Shown: positions 34,242-43,120 of the stretch, piece after piece
Position numbering within the stretch: position 1 is the first letter of the stretch
Layout: every line of letters starts with the position of its first letter
Assembly: GCF_021412625.1 (NCBI RefSeq)
Contig: NZ_JAKCFI010000008.1
Location: 124,001 to 188,000 of the forward strand
Origin: Myxococcus stipitatus
GTDB taxonomy: Bacteria; Myxococcota; Myxococcia; Myxococcales; Myxococcaceae
DNA length: 64,000 bases
Reading direction: 5' to 3'
Notes under the pieces: generated by a model
Database searches by the model: none
What the model saw: only the letters and a program-made list of their open reading frames with translations
What the model was told of the DNA's origin: nothing
Position numbers and translations under genes: made by a program

Positions 34242-35303
34242 ATGGTGATGAGTCATTCCCGCGTGGCGAGCCGACTGAACCCAGGCCCGGACACCGCTCA
34301 CTTCCGTCTGGCCAGCAGCGCGCGTGTGCTGGGCCAGCTCTTCCTGGGTCCCGGTGTCTCCATCAGTCAGGGGGCCGTCGTCTGCGGCCTCCAGGGGGCG
34401 GTGCGCCTGGGTGCGGGCTCGACGGTGCGGGAGAACGCCACCGTCCTCGGCTCGCCGCATCAACCCGTCGCGGTGGGAGAGAAGGTCTCTCTCGGCGCGC
34501 GCAGCCTCCTGCTCGGCGCGGAGGTAGGCAACCTGTGCGAGGTGGGCTCCGGCGCCATCCTCATGCCGGGCGTCCGCCTGGGCGAGCGCTGCCTCGTCGC
34601 GGAGGGCACGCTCGTGCCCGCCGGCATGGTGGTGATGGCCGACTCCATCCTCGCGGGCCGCCCGGCCCGCGTCATCCGGCGCGTGGACACCGGGGACCTG
34701 GAGCGACTGCGCTCGTCTCGCTCCGGCACCCTGACGCTGCCGGAGCAACCCCTCACCTCCTTCTCCGCCAGAGACCGCGCCGAGGACGCCCCCATGGGAC
34801 AGCTCTATTCCTTCCGAGACCGCCACCCGCTCGTGCACCCCTCCGCCACGCTCTTCTCCTCGTGCGAGGTGACGGGCGACGTGGTCGTCGGCTCCGGCTG
34901 CATCATCGGCCCCGGGGTGAAGATCGTCGGCGAGTCGCACATGCCGCTGAGGATTGGCACGGGGGTGCGCATCCACGCCAACACCGTGCTGCACCTGTCA
35001 CCTGGTGGCACGTTGACGCTGGAGGATGGCGTCATCATCGGGCCGGGCTGCATGGTGGGCGGCTGCGTCATCGGCGCTGGGACGGTGGTGGAGCCGGGGG
35101 CCACGCTCTGCGATGGCAGCCGGGTGGGCCGTGGCTGCGTCATCGGCGCGGGCAGCCTGGTGAAGCAGGGGGCCAGCTTCCCGGACGGGGCGCACATCGA
35201 CGGGTTCCCGGCGGTCCAGACGGGCTCGCTCTCCGCGCTGCCGGCCGCGCCCCGCTGGGCGCTGCGCGCCGAGGACCTGCTGGAGCTACGGCGCGTGAGC
35301 TGA
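34242..35303 (+). CDS. Double left-handed beta-helix (hexapeptide repeat) protein
   Basis: The 353-residue product contains two separate left-handed beta-helix domains. The first (about 20-150) includes VRLGAGSTVRENATV and VGSGAILMPGVRLGERCLV and ends with the GRPARVIR motif typical of gamma-carbonic anhydrase/acetyltransferase-like proteins. The second (about 195-335) includes VVVGSGCIIGPGVKIVG and DGVIIGPGCMVGGCVIGAGTVVEPG. Two such domains in one chain are unusual. Metal-binding His residues of gamma-carbonic anhydrases are not clearly placed, so I call only the fold. No signal peptide is present. Confidence 0.82.
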   Translation: MVMSHSRVASRLNPGPDTAHFRLASSARVLGQLFLGPGVSISQGAVVCGLQGAVRLGAGSTVRENATVLGSPHQPVAVGEKVSLGARSLLLGAEVGNLCEVGSGAILMPGVRLGERCLVAEGTLVPAGMVVMADSILAGRPARVIRRVDTGDLERLRSSRSGTLTLPEQPLTSFSARDRAEDAPMGQLYSFRDRHPLVHPSATLFSSCEVTGDVVVGSGCIIGPGVKIVGESHMPLRIGTGVRIHANTVLHLSPGGTLTLEDGVIIGPGCMVGGCVIGAGTVVEPGATLCDGSRVGRGCVIGAGSLVKQGASFPDGAHIDGFPAVQTGSLSALPAAPRWALRAEDLLELRRVS

Positions 35304-35332
35304 AGGGCGCGGCCCGGACGCCTCCGAAAAGA

Positions 35333-35367
35333 CAGCACCCGGGCGGCCACGAGGCCCCCGGGTGCTG
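35333..35367 (-). terminator. Hairpin terminator between convergent genes, oriented to the M4 protease
   Basis: An 11-bp perfect stem, CAGCACCCGGG / CCCGGGTGCTG, is followed on the minus strand by TCTTTTCGG. It lies 30 bases past the protease stop codon. The plus-strand gene may use it too, but without a U-tract. Confidence 0.7.
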
Positions 35368-35396
35368 GTTCGACTCGAGCGTGTGGCGGATGGGGC

Positions 35397-37631
35397 TCAG
35401 TACGTGCCCACCAGCGACACACCGGAGAAGGTCGAGTAGGCGCGCACCATGATGTAGTACTTGCCGTCCGTGGTCTTGGCCGGCATGGAGCACGTCTCCG
35501 CATTGCCGCTCAGGTACGGGCGGCAGTCATACGTGGAGGTCGTCGGGGCGGCGTTGTAGCGGACGTACAGGTCCGCGTCGCCCGTGCCACCGGAGGTCTT
35601 GAAGGTCACCGCCCTGCTGGCCGGGACGTCCATCGTGTAGTTCACCGAGCCCCCCGTCGAGGCGGACAGGCCGGTCACCGGCACGCCGTTGCTGAGCACG
35701 GGCGGCGGCGTGGAGGTGGTGTACACGCCGAGCAGCGTCACGCCGGAGTAGGTGGAGTAGGCGCTGAGCAGCACGTGGTACGTGCCCGCCTGGATGTTGG
35801 TGATGGTGCAGGTCTCGGTCGTGGCGCTGCCCTCGGACTTGCAGTCATAGGTCGAGGTGCTGGGCTGCGAGCCGAAGGCGACGTACATGTCCACGTCACC
35901 CGAACCGCCGGAGGTCGTGAACTTCAGGCTGGTGGCGCCCGCGGGGACGACCAGGCTGTAGAACTTCTGGTTGCCCGTGCTGCCGGACACGCCCGTCACG
36001 GGGACGTTGTTGGTCAGCGGGGTGGACGGCTGCGGCTGCGTGGTGCCGCCCACGCCCACGGCCTCCCACGCGGCCTTCACGGCGTCCTGCGTGGCCTGGT
36101 CGTAGCCGAGCTGCTGCGCGGCCTGGATGGTCCACGTCTTCGCCTGCGCGAAGGTGGTGCTGGGCGTGTAGATGTCGGCGTTGGCCTTGTACCAGATGCG
36201 GGCGGCCTTCTCGACGCCGATGGCCGGCACCACGATGGTGGAGCGGTTGCGCGGGTGCGTGCCGCCCTTGGAGAGCAGCGCGAAGGCCAGGTTGGGGATG
36301 CCCGAGCTGTAGTGCACGTCCGTGCTCGAGGTGTAGTCGGAGGCGTAGTCCAGCGAGGCGCCGTCCTTCTTCGGGTCATCCATGTAGCGCAGGGCGTCGC
36401 CCGCGGTGCCCGGGGTCCAGATGTCCTCGCCAATCTTCCAGACGTCCGGCGCGGTGCTCCAGGTGCCGGAGGCCCAGCTCTCGCAGATGGCGGAGAAGGT
36501 GTCCGACATGGCCTCGTTCAGGCCGCCGGACTGGCCGGAGTAGGTGAGGTTGGACTCGTGCTCCGTGACGGCGTGGGTCAGCTCGTGGACGGTCACGTCC
36601 GCGTCCTTGCCCAGCTCGATGGAGTTCACGCCGTCGCCGTCGCCGTACACCATCTGCGTGCCGTCCCAGTACGCGTTCACGTAGTTGCGGCTGTAGTGGA
36701 CGGTGCTGATGAGCGTGGCGCCCGCGTTGTCGATGGAGTCGCGGCCGAACAGCGTGTTGTAGCAGTTGTAGGTGAACCCGAGCTGGTCGTAGTTCATGTC
36801 CACGTGGGCGTCGCCGATGGCGGCCTGGCCCTCGGAGCGCTTGAGCGTGCCGGGGGTGGTGGTGCCATTGTTGGCGCTGTAGACCTTGCGGTTGATGGCG
36901 CTGTGGATGAGCGGGTGGCGGGCCACGACGCCGGCCTGGCCGCGCGCATCCACGTACACCTTGTCCAGCAGCGGCATGGTGTCGAGCTGCGCGCCCTTCA
37001 CGCGCACTTCCCAGGCCAGGAACAGCGTGCCCGCGTCGTCGCGGACGTAGACGAGGCGGGGCGTGCCCTCGGCGGACAGGCCCGTGCCCTGGGTGCCACG
37101 CACCGCGAGCGCGGAGGCGGCGGCCGAGCCGACCAGCGGGGTGGACGGCAGGTCCACGCCGTCACGCGCGGAGCCGTTGGCGGCGAACACGTTGCCGTCC
37201 TTGCCCACGTGGATGACGAGCTGCTGGTTCACGACCTCCAGGCCGTGCTTCGTCTGGTTGTAGCGCAGGTGCTGGATGCCCTGGGCGTCCGTGCGGGCGC
37301 TGTCCAGGAACATGTCGTCCGGGTTCAGCCGGAAGATGGGCGCGATGCCCTGCAGCGCGGGGGCCGCCGCGAAGGCCGCGTGGCCCACCGACAGCGCGGA
37401 GCGCGTGCGCTCGATCTTGCCCAGCTCACCGACGATGGTGTCGGGGATGCCGTCGGCGTGGACGCTCGCCACGCCCACCGCCGGCAGCTTGCCGAGCGAG
37501 GCCTGGATGTCTCCACCCGACTTCGCGTCGGGAGCCTTCGCCTCCTCTCCAGGAGACTCCACGGTGCCACACGCGGCGAGCGCAACCCCCAGCCAGGCCG
37601 CGCCAATCGTCTTCAGGACTCGATGAGCCAA
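35397..37631 (-). CDS. Secreted M4 (thermolysin-like) metalloprotease with two PPC domains
   Basis: The 744-residue product begins at TTG 37631, 8 bases behind GGAGG, and has a signal peptide ending VALAAC. An inhibitory FTP/PepSY propeptide (about 60-225) precedes the catalytic domain. The zinc site is HELTH (349-353) with the third ligand Glu373 in GGLNEAMSD, and the catalytic His lies in TDVHYSSGIPN. Two C-terminal PPC domains (about 550-645 and 655-744), each ending SAYSTYSGVTLLG or RAYSTFSGVSLVG, are duplicates of each other. The enzyme is an extracellular endopeptidase, probably used in predation or nutrient release. Its promoter is probably the AT-rich island upstream. Confidence 0.94.
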   Translation of the reverse strand: MAHRVLKTIGAAWLGVALAACGTVESPGEEAKAPDAKSGGDIQASLGKLPAVGVASVHADGIPDTIVGELGKIERTRSALSVGHAAFAAAPALQGIAPIFRLNPDDMFLDSARTDAQGIQHLRYNQTKHGLEVVNQQLVIHVGKDGNVFAANGSARDGVDLPSTPLVGSAAASALAVRGTQGTGLSAEGTPRLVYVRDDAGTLFLAWEVRVKGAQLDTMPLLDKVYVDARGQAGVVARHPLIHSAINRKVYSANNGTTTPGTLKRSEGQAAIGDAHVDMNYDQLGFTYNCYNTLFGRDSIDNAGATLISTVHYSRNYVNAYWDGTQMVYGDGDGVNSIELGKDADVTVHELTHAVTEHESNLTYSGQSGGLNEAMSDTFSAICESWASGTWSTAPDVWKIGEDIWTPGTAGDALRYMDDPKKDGASLDYASDYTSSTDVHYSSGIPNLAFALLSKGGTHPRNRSTIVVPAIGVEKAARIWYKANADIYTPSTTFAQAKTWTIQAAQQLGYDQATQDAVKAAWEAVGVGGTTQPQPSTPLTNNVPVTGVSGSTGNQKFYSLVVPAGATSLKFTTSGGSGDVDMYVAFGSQPSTSTYDCKSEGSATTETCTITNIQAGTYHVLLSAYSTYSGVTLLGVYTTSTPPPVLSNGVPVTGLSASTGGSVNYTMDVPASRAVTFKTSGGTGDADLYVRYNAAPTTSTYDCRPYLSGNAETCSMPAKTTDGKYYIMVRAYSTFSGVSLVGTY

Positions 37632-37680
37632 ACGCAGTACCTCCGGTAAAAGGCAGGGTATTCGTGACACACAAGGAATC

Positions 37681-37755
37681 AGGATTTCAAATTTAAAATC
37701 ATTTATTCAGGTTTCCATTTATTTCCGAGTTTAGAATGTAAACAAGCTTTACGAG
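37681..37755 (-). promoter_or_regulatory. AT-rich island upstream of the M4 protease
   Basis: About 75 bases of strongly AT-rich sequence stand out from the GC-rich surroundings, 50 to 125 bases before the protease start. On the minus strand TTGTTT and ATAAAT lie 17 bases apart and could be -35 and -10 elements. The remainder of 37632-37958 shows no gene. Confidence 0.5.
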
Positions 37756-37958
37756 GACTGTCCTCGTGGAGCGAGAATTATCCAGGTGGGAGAAGGGGAC
37801 ACGGGCCGCCGGGCCGCAGTGCCGCGGGCAATCTCGCGTCACGCTGAAACACGTCGCGAGACGTTGTTGGATTCGAACAGCCTTGAAAGGAATTGCACCG
37901 CGCCGCGTCCAGCGATGCGACATGCGGCGCGAGGGGACGTGGGGGGCGCGGCGGGAGG

Positions 37959-38357
37959 TCAGCGCGGGTCCGGCGCGTCGTCCGCGCCTTCGTCGGAGAG
38001 GAGCCACTGCCGGGCGGGGGCCTCCTCCCAGAAGCGGCGGAGGATGCGGTCGGTGCGGCTGCCGGCGGCGACGCGGTTGAGCTGGTGCGCGACGACCTGG
38101 CTCTCCACCAGCTCCGCCACCTTCACCACGCCCGAGCGCAGGCCGTACTCCTGCACGCGGCGAATCATGTCCGCGGCCTCCGGCGAGGCCGGGCGGAAGG
38201 TGCGCAGGTCCGCGAGAATCTTGATGTCGCGTCCCGACAGTGTGTCCGTGGCGCGCTCCAGCTCCGCCACGAAGGCCTCCATCTCCTGCACCCGGATGTA
38301 GCCCTCCAGCACGAACTCGAGGACGGCATGGTCGCGGTCGACTTCGATTCGGAACAC
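37959..38357 (-). CDS. STAS / SpoIIAA-like protein
   Basis: The 132-residue cytosolic protein starts with GTG 38357, preceded by AAGGAG at good spacing. The pattern of a short beta strand (VFRIEVDRDHAVLEFVLEG), a helix (RVQEMEAFVAELERA), then IKILADLRTF and a helix is typical of the STAS fold as in the SpoIIAA-like/SEC14 group. The Ser or Asp phosphorylation site of anti-anti-sigma factors is not clearly conserved, so a binding role other than partner switching is possible. It lies downstream of the cinA-like gene on the same strand, separated by 82 bp. Confidence 0.72.
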   Translation of the reverse strand: MFRIEVDRDHAVLEFVLEGYIRVQEMEAFVAELERATDTLSGRDIKILADLRTFRPASPEAADMIRRVQEYGLRSGVVKVAELVESQVVAHQLNRVAAGSRTDRILRRFWEEAPARQWLLSDEGADDAPDPR

Positions 38358-38439
38358 CAGGCACTCCTTCGCCGGGCGAAAGGTAGGTGCCGCGTCCCGG
38401 GCTTCCCAGGCGCCTGTCGGGGTGGGCCGCGAGTCCAGT

Positions 38440-38928
38440 TCAGGATTCGACGTTCAGCCGTTCGAGCAGGAGCTCGAGTGCCCGCTCCACCACGGCCCGC
38501 CGCACCTGGCTCCGGTCTCCCGTGAACACGTGCCGTTCGACGGTGACGGGCCCGGCCCGGCGCGCCACCGCGATGAAGGCCAGCCCCACCGGCTTCTGGG
38601 GCGTCCCTCCGCCCGGGCCGGCGATGCCCGTCTCCGCCACGCTCCAGTCCGCGCGCGAGCGCTCCAGCGCCGCGAGCGCCAGGGCCTCCGCCGCCTCCGC
38701 GCTCACCGAGCCATGCGCCTGGAGCAGCGCCAGCGGCACGCCCAGCTGCTCCACCTTGGATTCGTGGGAGTAGGGCACGAAGCCGCGCTCCACCACCGCC
38801 GAGGCCCCCGGCACCTCCGTCAGCCGCGCGCACACGCCGCCGCCCGCGCACGCCTCCACCAGCACCAGCCGCGCGCCCAGCTGCCCGCAGCGCGCCAGCA
38901 CGCGCGCCGCCAGCGCGTCGTCCGTCAT
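38440..38928 (-). CDS. pncC: CinA C-terminal family (PncC) nicotinamide-nucleotide amidase
   Basis: The 162-residue protein is the stand-alone CinA C-terminal domain, which hydrolyses nicotinamide mononucleotide to nicotinate mononucleotide in NAD recycling. Conserved features are VLVEACAGGGVCARLTEVPGAS (usually SCTGG; here ACAGG), GFVPYSHESKVEQLGV, VSAEAAEALA and SVAETGIAGPGGGTPQKPVGL. The change from Ser-Cys-Thr to Ala-Cys-Ala at the nucleotide-binding loop may affect activity. Its ATG overlaps the stop of the methyltransferase-like gene upstream (ATGA), so translation is coupled. Confidence 0.85.
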   Translation of the reverse strand: MTDDALAARVLARCGQLGARLVLVEACAGGGVCARLTEVPGASAVVERGFVPYSHESKVEQLGVPLALLQAHGSVSAEAAEALALAALERSRADWSVAETGIAGPGGGTPQKPVGLAFIAVARRAGPVTVERHVFTGDRSQVRRAVVERALELLLERLNVES

Positions 38929-40043
38929 GGCCGCGCCTCCGAGGGTCGCGCGCCCAGCACCGCCACCAGCGGCTCGTCGCGCCAGCTCAGGCCCACCAGG
39001 CCCGGCTCCCGCCGCGCGCCCAGCGCGGGATGCAGGGGGACCGCCACCCGCTCCAGCGCCTCCAGCGGCGCGAAGCCCGCGCGGCGCAGCCGCCGTTGCC
39101 AGGTCCGCGCCCGCTCGTGGCGTTCGCAGCGCGCCGACTCGTCCACCGTTCCCACCACGTCGTCCACCTCCCGGCCGTAGAACCGCTTGATGGCCGCGCG
39201 CTCGTCCTCCGGCACCGGCAGCGTATCCAGCAGATGGAAGACGTGCGTGAAATGGTTCCACGCGTTGGCGAAGCGCGCCAGCGGCTCGGCGCGGAAGTGG
39301 TCGACGTCGGGCTCGCACAGCACCAGCCCGGCGGGCTCGACCGCGCGCAGGTGGCGCAGGACGGCGTCGCGCGCCTCGCCCCCGCTCCCGGGCGCCTCCG
39401 CCACGTGGTGCAGCGAGAAGGCCGCGTTGACCACCAGCGGGCGGGGCAGCGTCGCGAGCCAGGCCCACGTCGCCCCGGACAGCGCCTCCACGGGCGCCAC
39501 CACGCGCTCGAAGCGCAACGTCGCGCCCAGCTCGCGCGCCACGTCGTTCACGGTCGCCTCCGCCTGGGCGAGGCTCTCCGCGCTCGGGTCCACGCCCACC
39601 ACCGTGAGGCGCCTCGGCAGCAGGCCCCGCGCGGCCATGCCGCGCAGCAGCCGCGCCTCCTGTCGCCCCTGCCCCATGCCCACGTCCAGCAGCGTGGCCT
39701 CCTCGCGGCCCGCGAGCAGTCCGCCGAGCACGGCGTTCGCCAGCGCGTCCGCGCAGGACGCCAGCGGCAGGTGCGTCATCAGCAGCCGGAACAAATCAAT
39801 CTGCCGGGCGCCGTCCACGCAGAGGGGTTGCAGGTAGGGGTTGCGGGCTCCGGCGCGGGGGCCGTCCAGCCGCCTGGCGATGGCCGAGGCGAAGAGCTGG
39901 TATTCGAGGTCCTGGGGTTCGGCCTCCACGTCCAGCAGGGCGTCCAGCGAGGACAGGGCGGTGCGCGCCGCTCCGGGCCGTCCCGCCACCGCGTGCGCCA
40001 TCCCCTGGAAGAGCAGCTCATCCTTCTGCGTGCGCATGGGCAT
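38925..40043 (-). CDS. GRAS-like Rossmann-fold methyltransferase
   Basis: The 372-residue cytosolic protein resembles bacterial members of the GRAS family. The N-terminal helical region contains YLQPLCVDGARQIDLFRLLM, where GRAS proteins have a helical cap. The Rossmann core follows: ATLLDVGMGQGRQEARLL (SAM-binding loop, near residue 150), LTVVGVDPSAESLAQAEATV, and LVVNAAFSLHHVAE then GLVLCEPDVDHF. GRAS proteins are best known as plant regulators; the bacterial ones are thought to be small-molecule methylases. ATG 40043 follows GGAAGGAG. It is translationally coupled to the pncC-like gene. Confidence 0.72.
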   Translation of the reverse strand: MPMRTQKDELLFQGMAHAVAGRPGAARTALSSLDALLDVEAEPQDLEYQLFASAIARRLDGPRAGARNPYLQPLCVDGARQIDLFRLLMTHLPLASCADALANAVLGGLLAGREEATLLDVGMGQGRQEARLLRGMAARGLLPRRLTVVGVDPSAESLAQAEATVNDVARELGATLRFERVVAPVEALSGATWAWLATLPRPLVVNAAFSLHHVAEAPGSGGEARDAVLRHLRAVEPAGLVLCEPDVDHFRAEPLARFANAWNHFTHVFHLLDTLPVPEDERAAIKRFYGREVDDVVGTVDESARCERHERARTWQRRLRRAGFAPLEALERVAVPLHPALGARREPGLVGLSWRDEPLVAVLGARPSEARP

Positions 40044-40353
40044 CCACTCCTTCCCCACCCGGGACGTCACGGGCCGCGCCCCGGCCCGCCACCCGCGTTC
40101 GCGGCCCGCGCGCCTCCTCCGTGAGGTGCCACACATGGGAGCGTCTGGAGGTCCAACCCAAGGGTCCACGGCTCCACGCTGGCCCTCCCCCCATCAACGC
40201 CGCGCGTCGACGCGACGCATCGCTCCATCCATCGTTCCTCCGGCGCGGGACGATGGACGCCGACGCCTTCCGGAGAGAGGCTTCGCGCCCGCGAGGACGA
40301 GGTCACCGGCCGGAAGTGACAGTTCCAGGCGTCCTCGGTGTTCGTGGGGGTCC
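40044..40353. other. 310-bp divergent promoter region
   Basis: The space between the leftward GRAS-like gene and the rightward TonB receptor gene contains no convincing small gene. A perfect 12-bp palindrome, CGCGTCGACGCG, lies at 40203-40214 and could be an operator, but such GC palindromes arise easily in this genome. Confidence 0.35.
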
Positions 40354-43119
40354 ATGTTGTCGCACCGTTGCCTCGCCGTGTCCCTGTTGCTCTGGGCCTT
40401 CGTCACGCCCCGCCTGGTCCTGGCCCAGGGGCTTCCCTCGCCCGCGAGCGACCCTCGCCAGGTCGAAGTCGAGCTGGAGACGGGCGATGACGGCGCCGCC
40501 GTGTCCGCCGAGGACGCCGCGCGACTGGGCCTCTCGCCGGATGGACGCGAGGTGAAGCTGGTGCCGCCCGCGCTGACGCGGGACTCCCCCGCCCCGTGGC
40601 CGGAGGGCCTGGAGGGCACGGCGGGCGAGGTGTCGCTGGAGCTGCTCGTGGACGCCACGGGCGCGGTGGCGGAGGTGAAGGTGGTGACGCCCGCGGGCGA
40701 GCCCCGGCTCACGGAGGCCGCGCTGAAGGCGGCGCCGGGCCTGCGCTTCACCCCCGCCACGCTGGCGGGCGCGCCCGTCGCCGTGCGGCTGCCCTTCGTG
40801 TACCGCTTCGAGCCCCCCGCGGCGCCCGTGCCCCGGGCCACCGCGCGTCTCGAGGGCGAGGTCCGCGCGCGAGGCACGCGCCGGCCGCTCGCCGACGCCA
40901 CCCTCTTCCTCGACGGGAGCCCGGAGCCCGCGGGCGGCGTGGATGCCCAGGGGCGCTTCGCGCTGGAGGTCCCCCCCGGCGCGCACCGCGTGGAGGTGCG
41001 CGCCCCCGGCCATCGACCCGGCGTGTTCGAGGAGACGGTGGAGCAGGGCCAGGTGCTCCAGGTCGTCTACCGGCTCCAGCCAGGGCGCGTGAATCCCTAC
41101 GAGACGGTGGTGCGCGACGAGCGCCCCCGCACGGAGGTGACGCGCATCACCCTGCACGAGCAGGAGCTGCGGGAGGTGCCTGGCACGTTGGGAGACCCGT
41201 TCCGCGTCGTCATGTTGATGCCGGGCGTGGGCAGCCTCGCCTCCGGCATCAGCTACCCCGTGGTGCGGGGCAGCCAGCCGGCCGCGACGGGCTTCTTCCT
41301 CGACGGCGTGCGCATCCCCATGCTGTACCACCTGCTGCTCGGCCCCGCCGTCATCCACCCGGACTTCATCGACACCATCGACTTCTACCCGGGCACGCCG
41401 CCGGTGCAGTACGGCCGCATCCTGGGCGGCGCGGTGGAGGGGCGGCTGAGCCGGCCGCGCGAGGACCGGCTGCACTTCACCGCCTACGCGGACCTCCTCA
41501 ACAGCGGCGGCTTCGTCGAGTACCCGTTCGAGAGCACGGGCACGTCCGTCAGCGTCGCGGGGCGCATCAGCTACTCCGCGCTGCTGGTGACGCTGGCCGC
41601 GGCGCTCTTGAGCAACAACGAGGCGGAGCGCATCCACGCCAACTTCTGGGACTACCAGGCGCGCGTCGAGCAGAAGGTGGGCCAGGGCCGGGTGCGGCTG
41701 TTCGCGCTAGGCAGCTCCGACGACGTGGGCGCGGCGCCGGGAGAGGAGCTCGCGGGGAACACGGGGGCGCGCGTCGTGTCGCGCTTCCACCGCGTGGACC
41801 TGCGAGGCACGCACCCGCTGGCGGGCGGCGAGGCGGAGCTGGGGCTCACCGTGGGCTTCGACACCGTGGGCCTCACCGGCGAGGAGTCCGTCCTGCGCCC
41901 GAGCGGCGCCATCGAGGTGGACTCCGTGGGCCGGTACGCGCTGGAGCAGACGACGTACGCGGCGCGCGCGGGCTGGAAGCGGCGCGTGGGCGAGACGCTG
42001 GAGGTCGCGGTGGGCGGCGACGTGGAGCACCGGCGCGCGGCCACCCTCATCACCGGCACGGCCATCCCTCCGGGATACGACCCGACGGAGGGGCCGGACC
42101 CGGTGAAGAGTCCGTCGTCGCTGGCGACGTTCGCGGGCGCGTACGCGCAGGTGACGTGGGTGCCGGTGGAGCGTTGGCTGTTCCAGCCCGGCGTGCGCGT
42201 GGACAACTACCACCTGTCTCCCGGCATCGACCACACGGTGGCCGAGCCGCGCCTCACCGTGCGCCACCAGCTCACCGGCACGCTCGCGCTCAAGGGCGGC
42301 GCGGGGCTGTTCCACCAGTCCCCCACCGTGCTCATCCACCTGCCCGCGGTGGACACCTCCAGCCTGCGCTACGGGCTCCAGGAGGGCGTGCAGTTCGACG
42401 TGGGCGCGGAGTGGAAGGCCACCGAGGGCCTGGAGGTGAGCGCCGACGTCTTCTACAACCCGCTGTCGCGCACGGTGGAGCTGAACCTCCAGGACGTCGT
42501 CGAGAACCGGCGGCGCCGCGGGCTGAACGTCCCGGACCCGGCCGCGAGCGGCTACGCCTACGGCCTCGAGCTGATGGCGCGCCACCCGCTGGGACGCGAC
42601 TGGTTCGGCTGGGTGTCCTACAGCTTCCTCCAGAGCAAGCGGCGCGTGTGGTTCGACCGGTATGGCGACAACGACCGCGTGGTGGAGACGGTGGAGGGGA
42701 CGCTGCCCTTCGCCTTCGAGCAGGCCCACGTCGTCAACGCGGCGCTCAGCTACAAGCTCGGCAACAACTGGACGGTGGGGACGGTGGTCCACTTCAACAC
42801 CGGCCGCCCGGAGTCGGGCGAAATCACCACGCTGACCCAGCGCCTCGTCACCGACGAGGAGGGCCGCCAGCACTGGGTGCGCCAGGGTCGGGACCAGGCC
42901 GAGCGACTGGACGCGTTCTTCCGCGTGGACCTGCGCGTGGCGAAGTCCTGGGCGCTGGAGGACTTCACGCTCGACGCGTCCCTGGACATCCTCAACGTCT
43001 CCGCCCAGCAGGAGGTGTTCGCGTATGACTATGGCTTCGACATGCGGGGCCAGCCCGAGCGCAAACCCGCGAGCCTTCCCATCATCCTCCCGATGCTCGG
43101 GGTGAAGGGGACGTACTGA
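40354..43119 (+). CDS. TonB-dependent receptor with an N-terminal TonB-C-like domain
   Basis: The 921-residue product has a signal peptide ending LVLAQ. Residues about 80-160 match a TonB C-terminal domain (VSLELLVDATGAVAEVKVV, then LRFTPATLAGAPVAVRLPFVYRF). A carboxypeptidase-like regulatory domain (about 165-230) follows, then the plug (RVVMLMPGVGSLASGISYPVVRGSQP, then GRILGGAVEG) and a beta-barrel ending with an aromatic terminal residue (GVKGTY). Fusing a TonB-C-like domain to a receptor is unusual, because TonB is normally a separate inner-membrane protein. The lipoprotein gene follows one base after the stop. The transported substrate is unknown. Confidence 0.88.
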   Translation: MLSHRCLAVSLLLWAFVTPRLVLAQGLPSPASDPRQVEVELETGDDGAAVSAEDAARLGLSPDGREVKLVPPALTRDSPAPWPEGLEGTAGEVSLELLVDATGAVAEVKVVTPAGEPRLTEAALKAAPGLRFTPATLAGAPVAVRLPFVYRFEPPAAPVPRATARLEGEVRARGTRRPLADATLFLDGSPEPAGGVDAQGRFALEVPPGAHRVEVRAPGHRPGVFEETVEQGQVLQVVYRLQPGRVNPYETVVRDERPRTEVTRITLHEQELREVPGTLGDPFRVVMLMPGVGSLASGISYPVVRGSQPAATGFFLDGVRIPMLYHLLLGPAVIHPDFIDTIDFYPGTPPVQYGRILGGAVEGRLSRPREDRLHFTAYADLLNSGGFVEYPFESTGTSVSVAGRISYSALLVTLAAALLSNNEAERIHANFWDYQARVEQKVGQGRVRLFALGSSDDVGAAPGEELAGNTGARVVSRFHRVDLRGTHPLAGGEAELGLTVGFDTVGLTGEESVLRPSGAIEVDSVGRYALEQTTYAARAGWKRRVGETLEVAVGGDVEHRRAATLITGTAIPPGYDPTEGPDPVKSPSSLATFAGAYAQVTWVPVERWLFQPGVRVDNYHLSPGIDHTVAEPRLTVRHQLTGTLALKGGAGLFHQSPTVLIHLPAVDTSSLRYGLQEGVQFDVGAEWKATEGLEVSADVFYNPLSRTVELNLQDVVENRRRRGLNVPDPAASGYAYGLELMARHPLGRDWFGWVSYSFLQSKRRVWFDRYGDNDRVVETVEGTLPFAFEQAHVVNAALSYKLGNNWTVGTVVHFNTGRPESGEITTLTQRLVTDEEGRQHWVRQGRDQAERLDAFFRVDLRVAKSWALEDFTLDASLDILNVSAQQEVFAYDYGFDMRGQPERKPASLPIILPMLGVKGTY

Positions 43120-43120
43120 C

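Noticed and set aside
40203..40214. 12-bp palindrome CGCGTCGACGCG as an operator
   Set aside because: Self-complementary CG-rich words are expected often in such a GC-rich genome, and no second site or spacing supports regulation. It is mentioned only in the intergenic entry.
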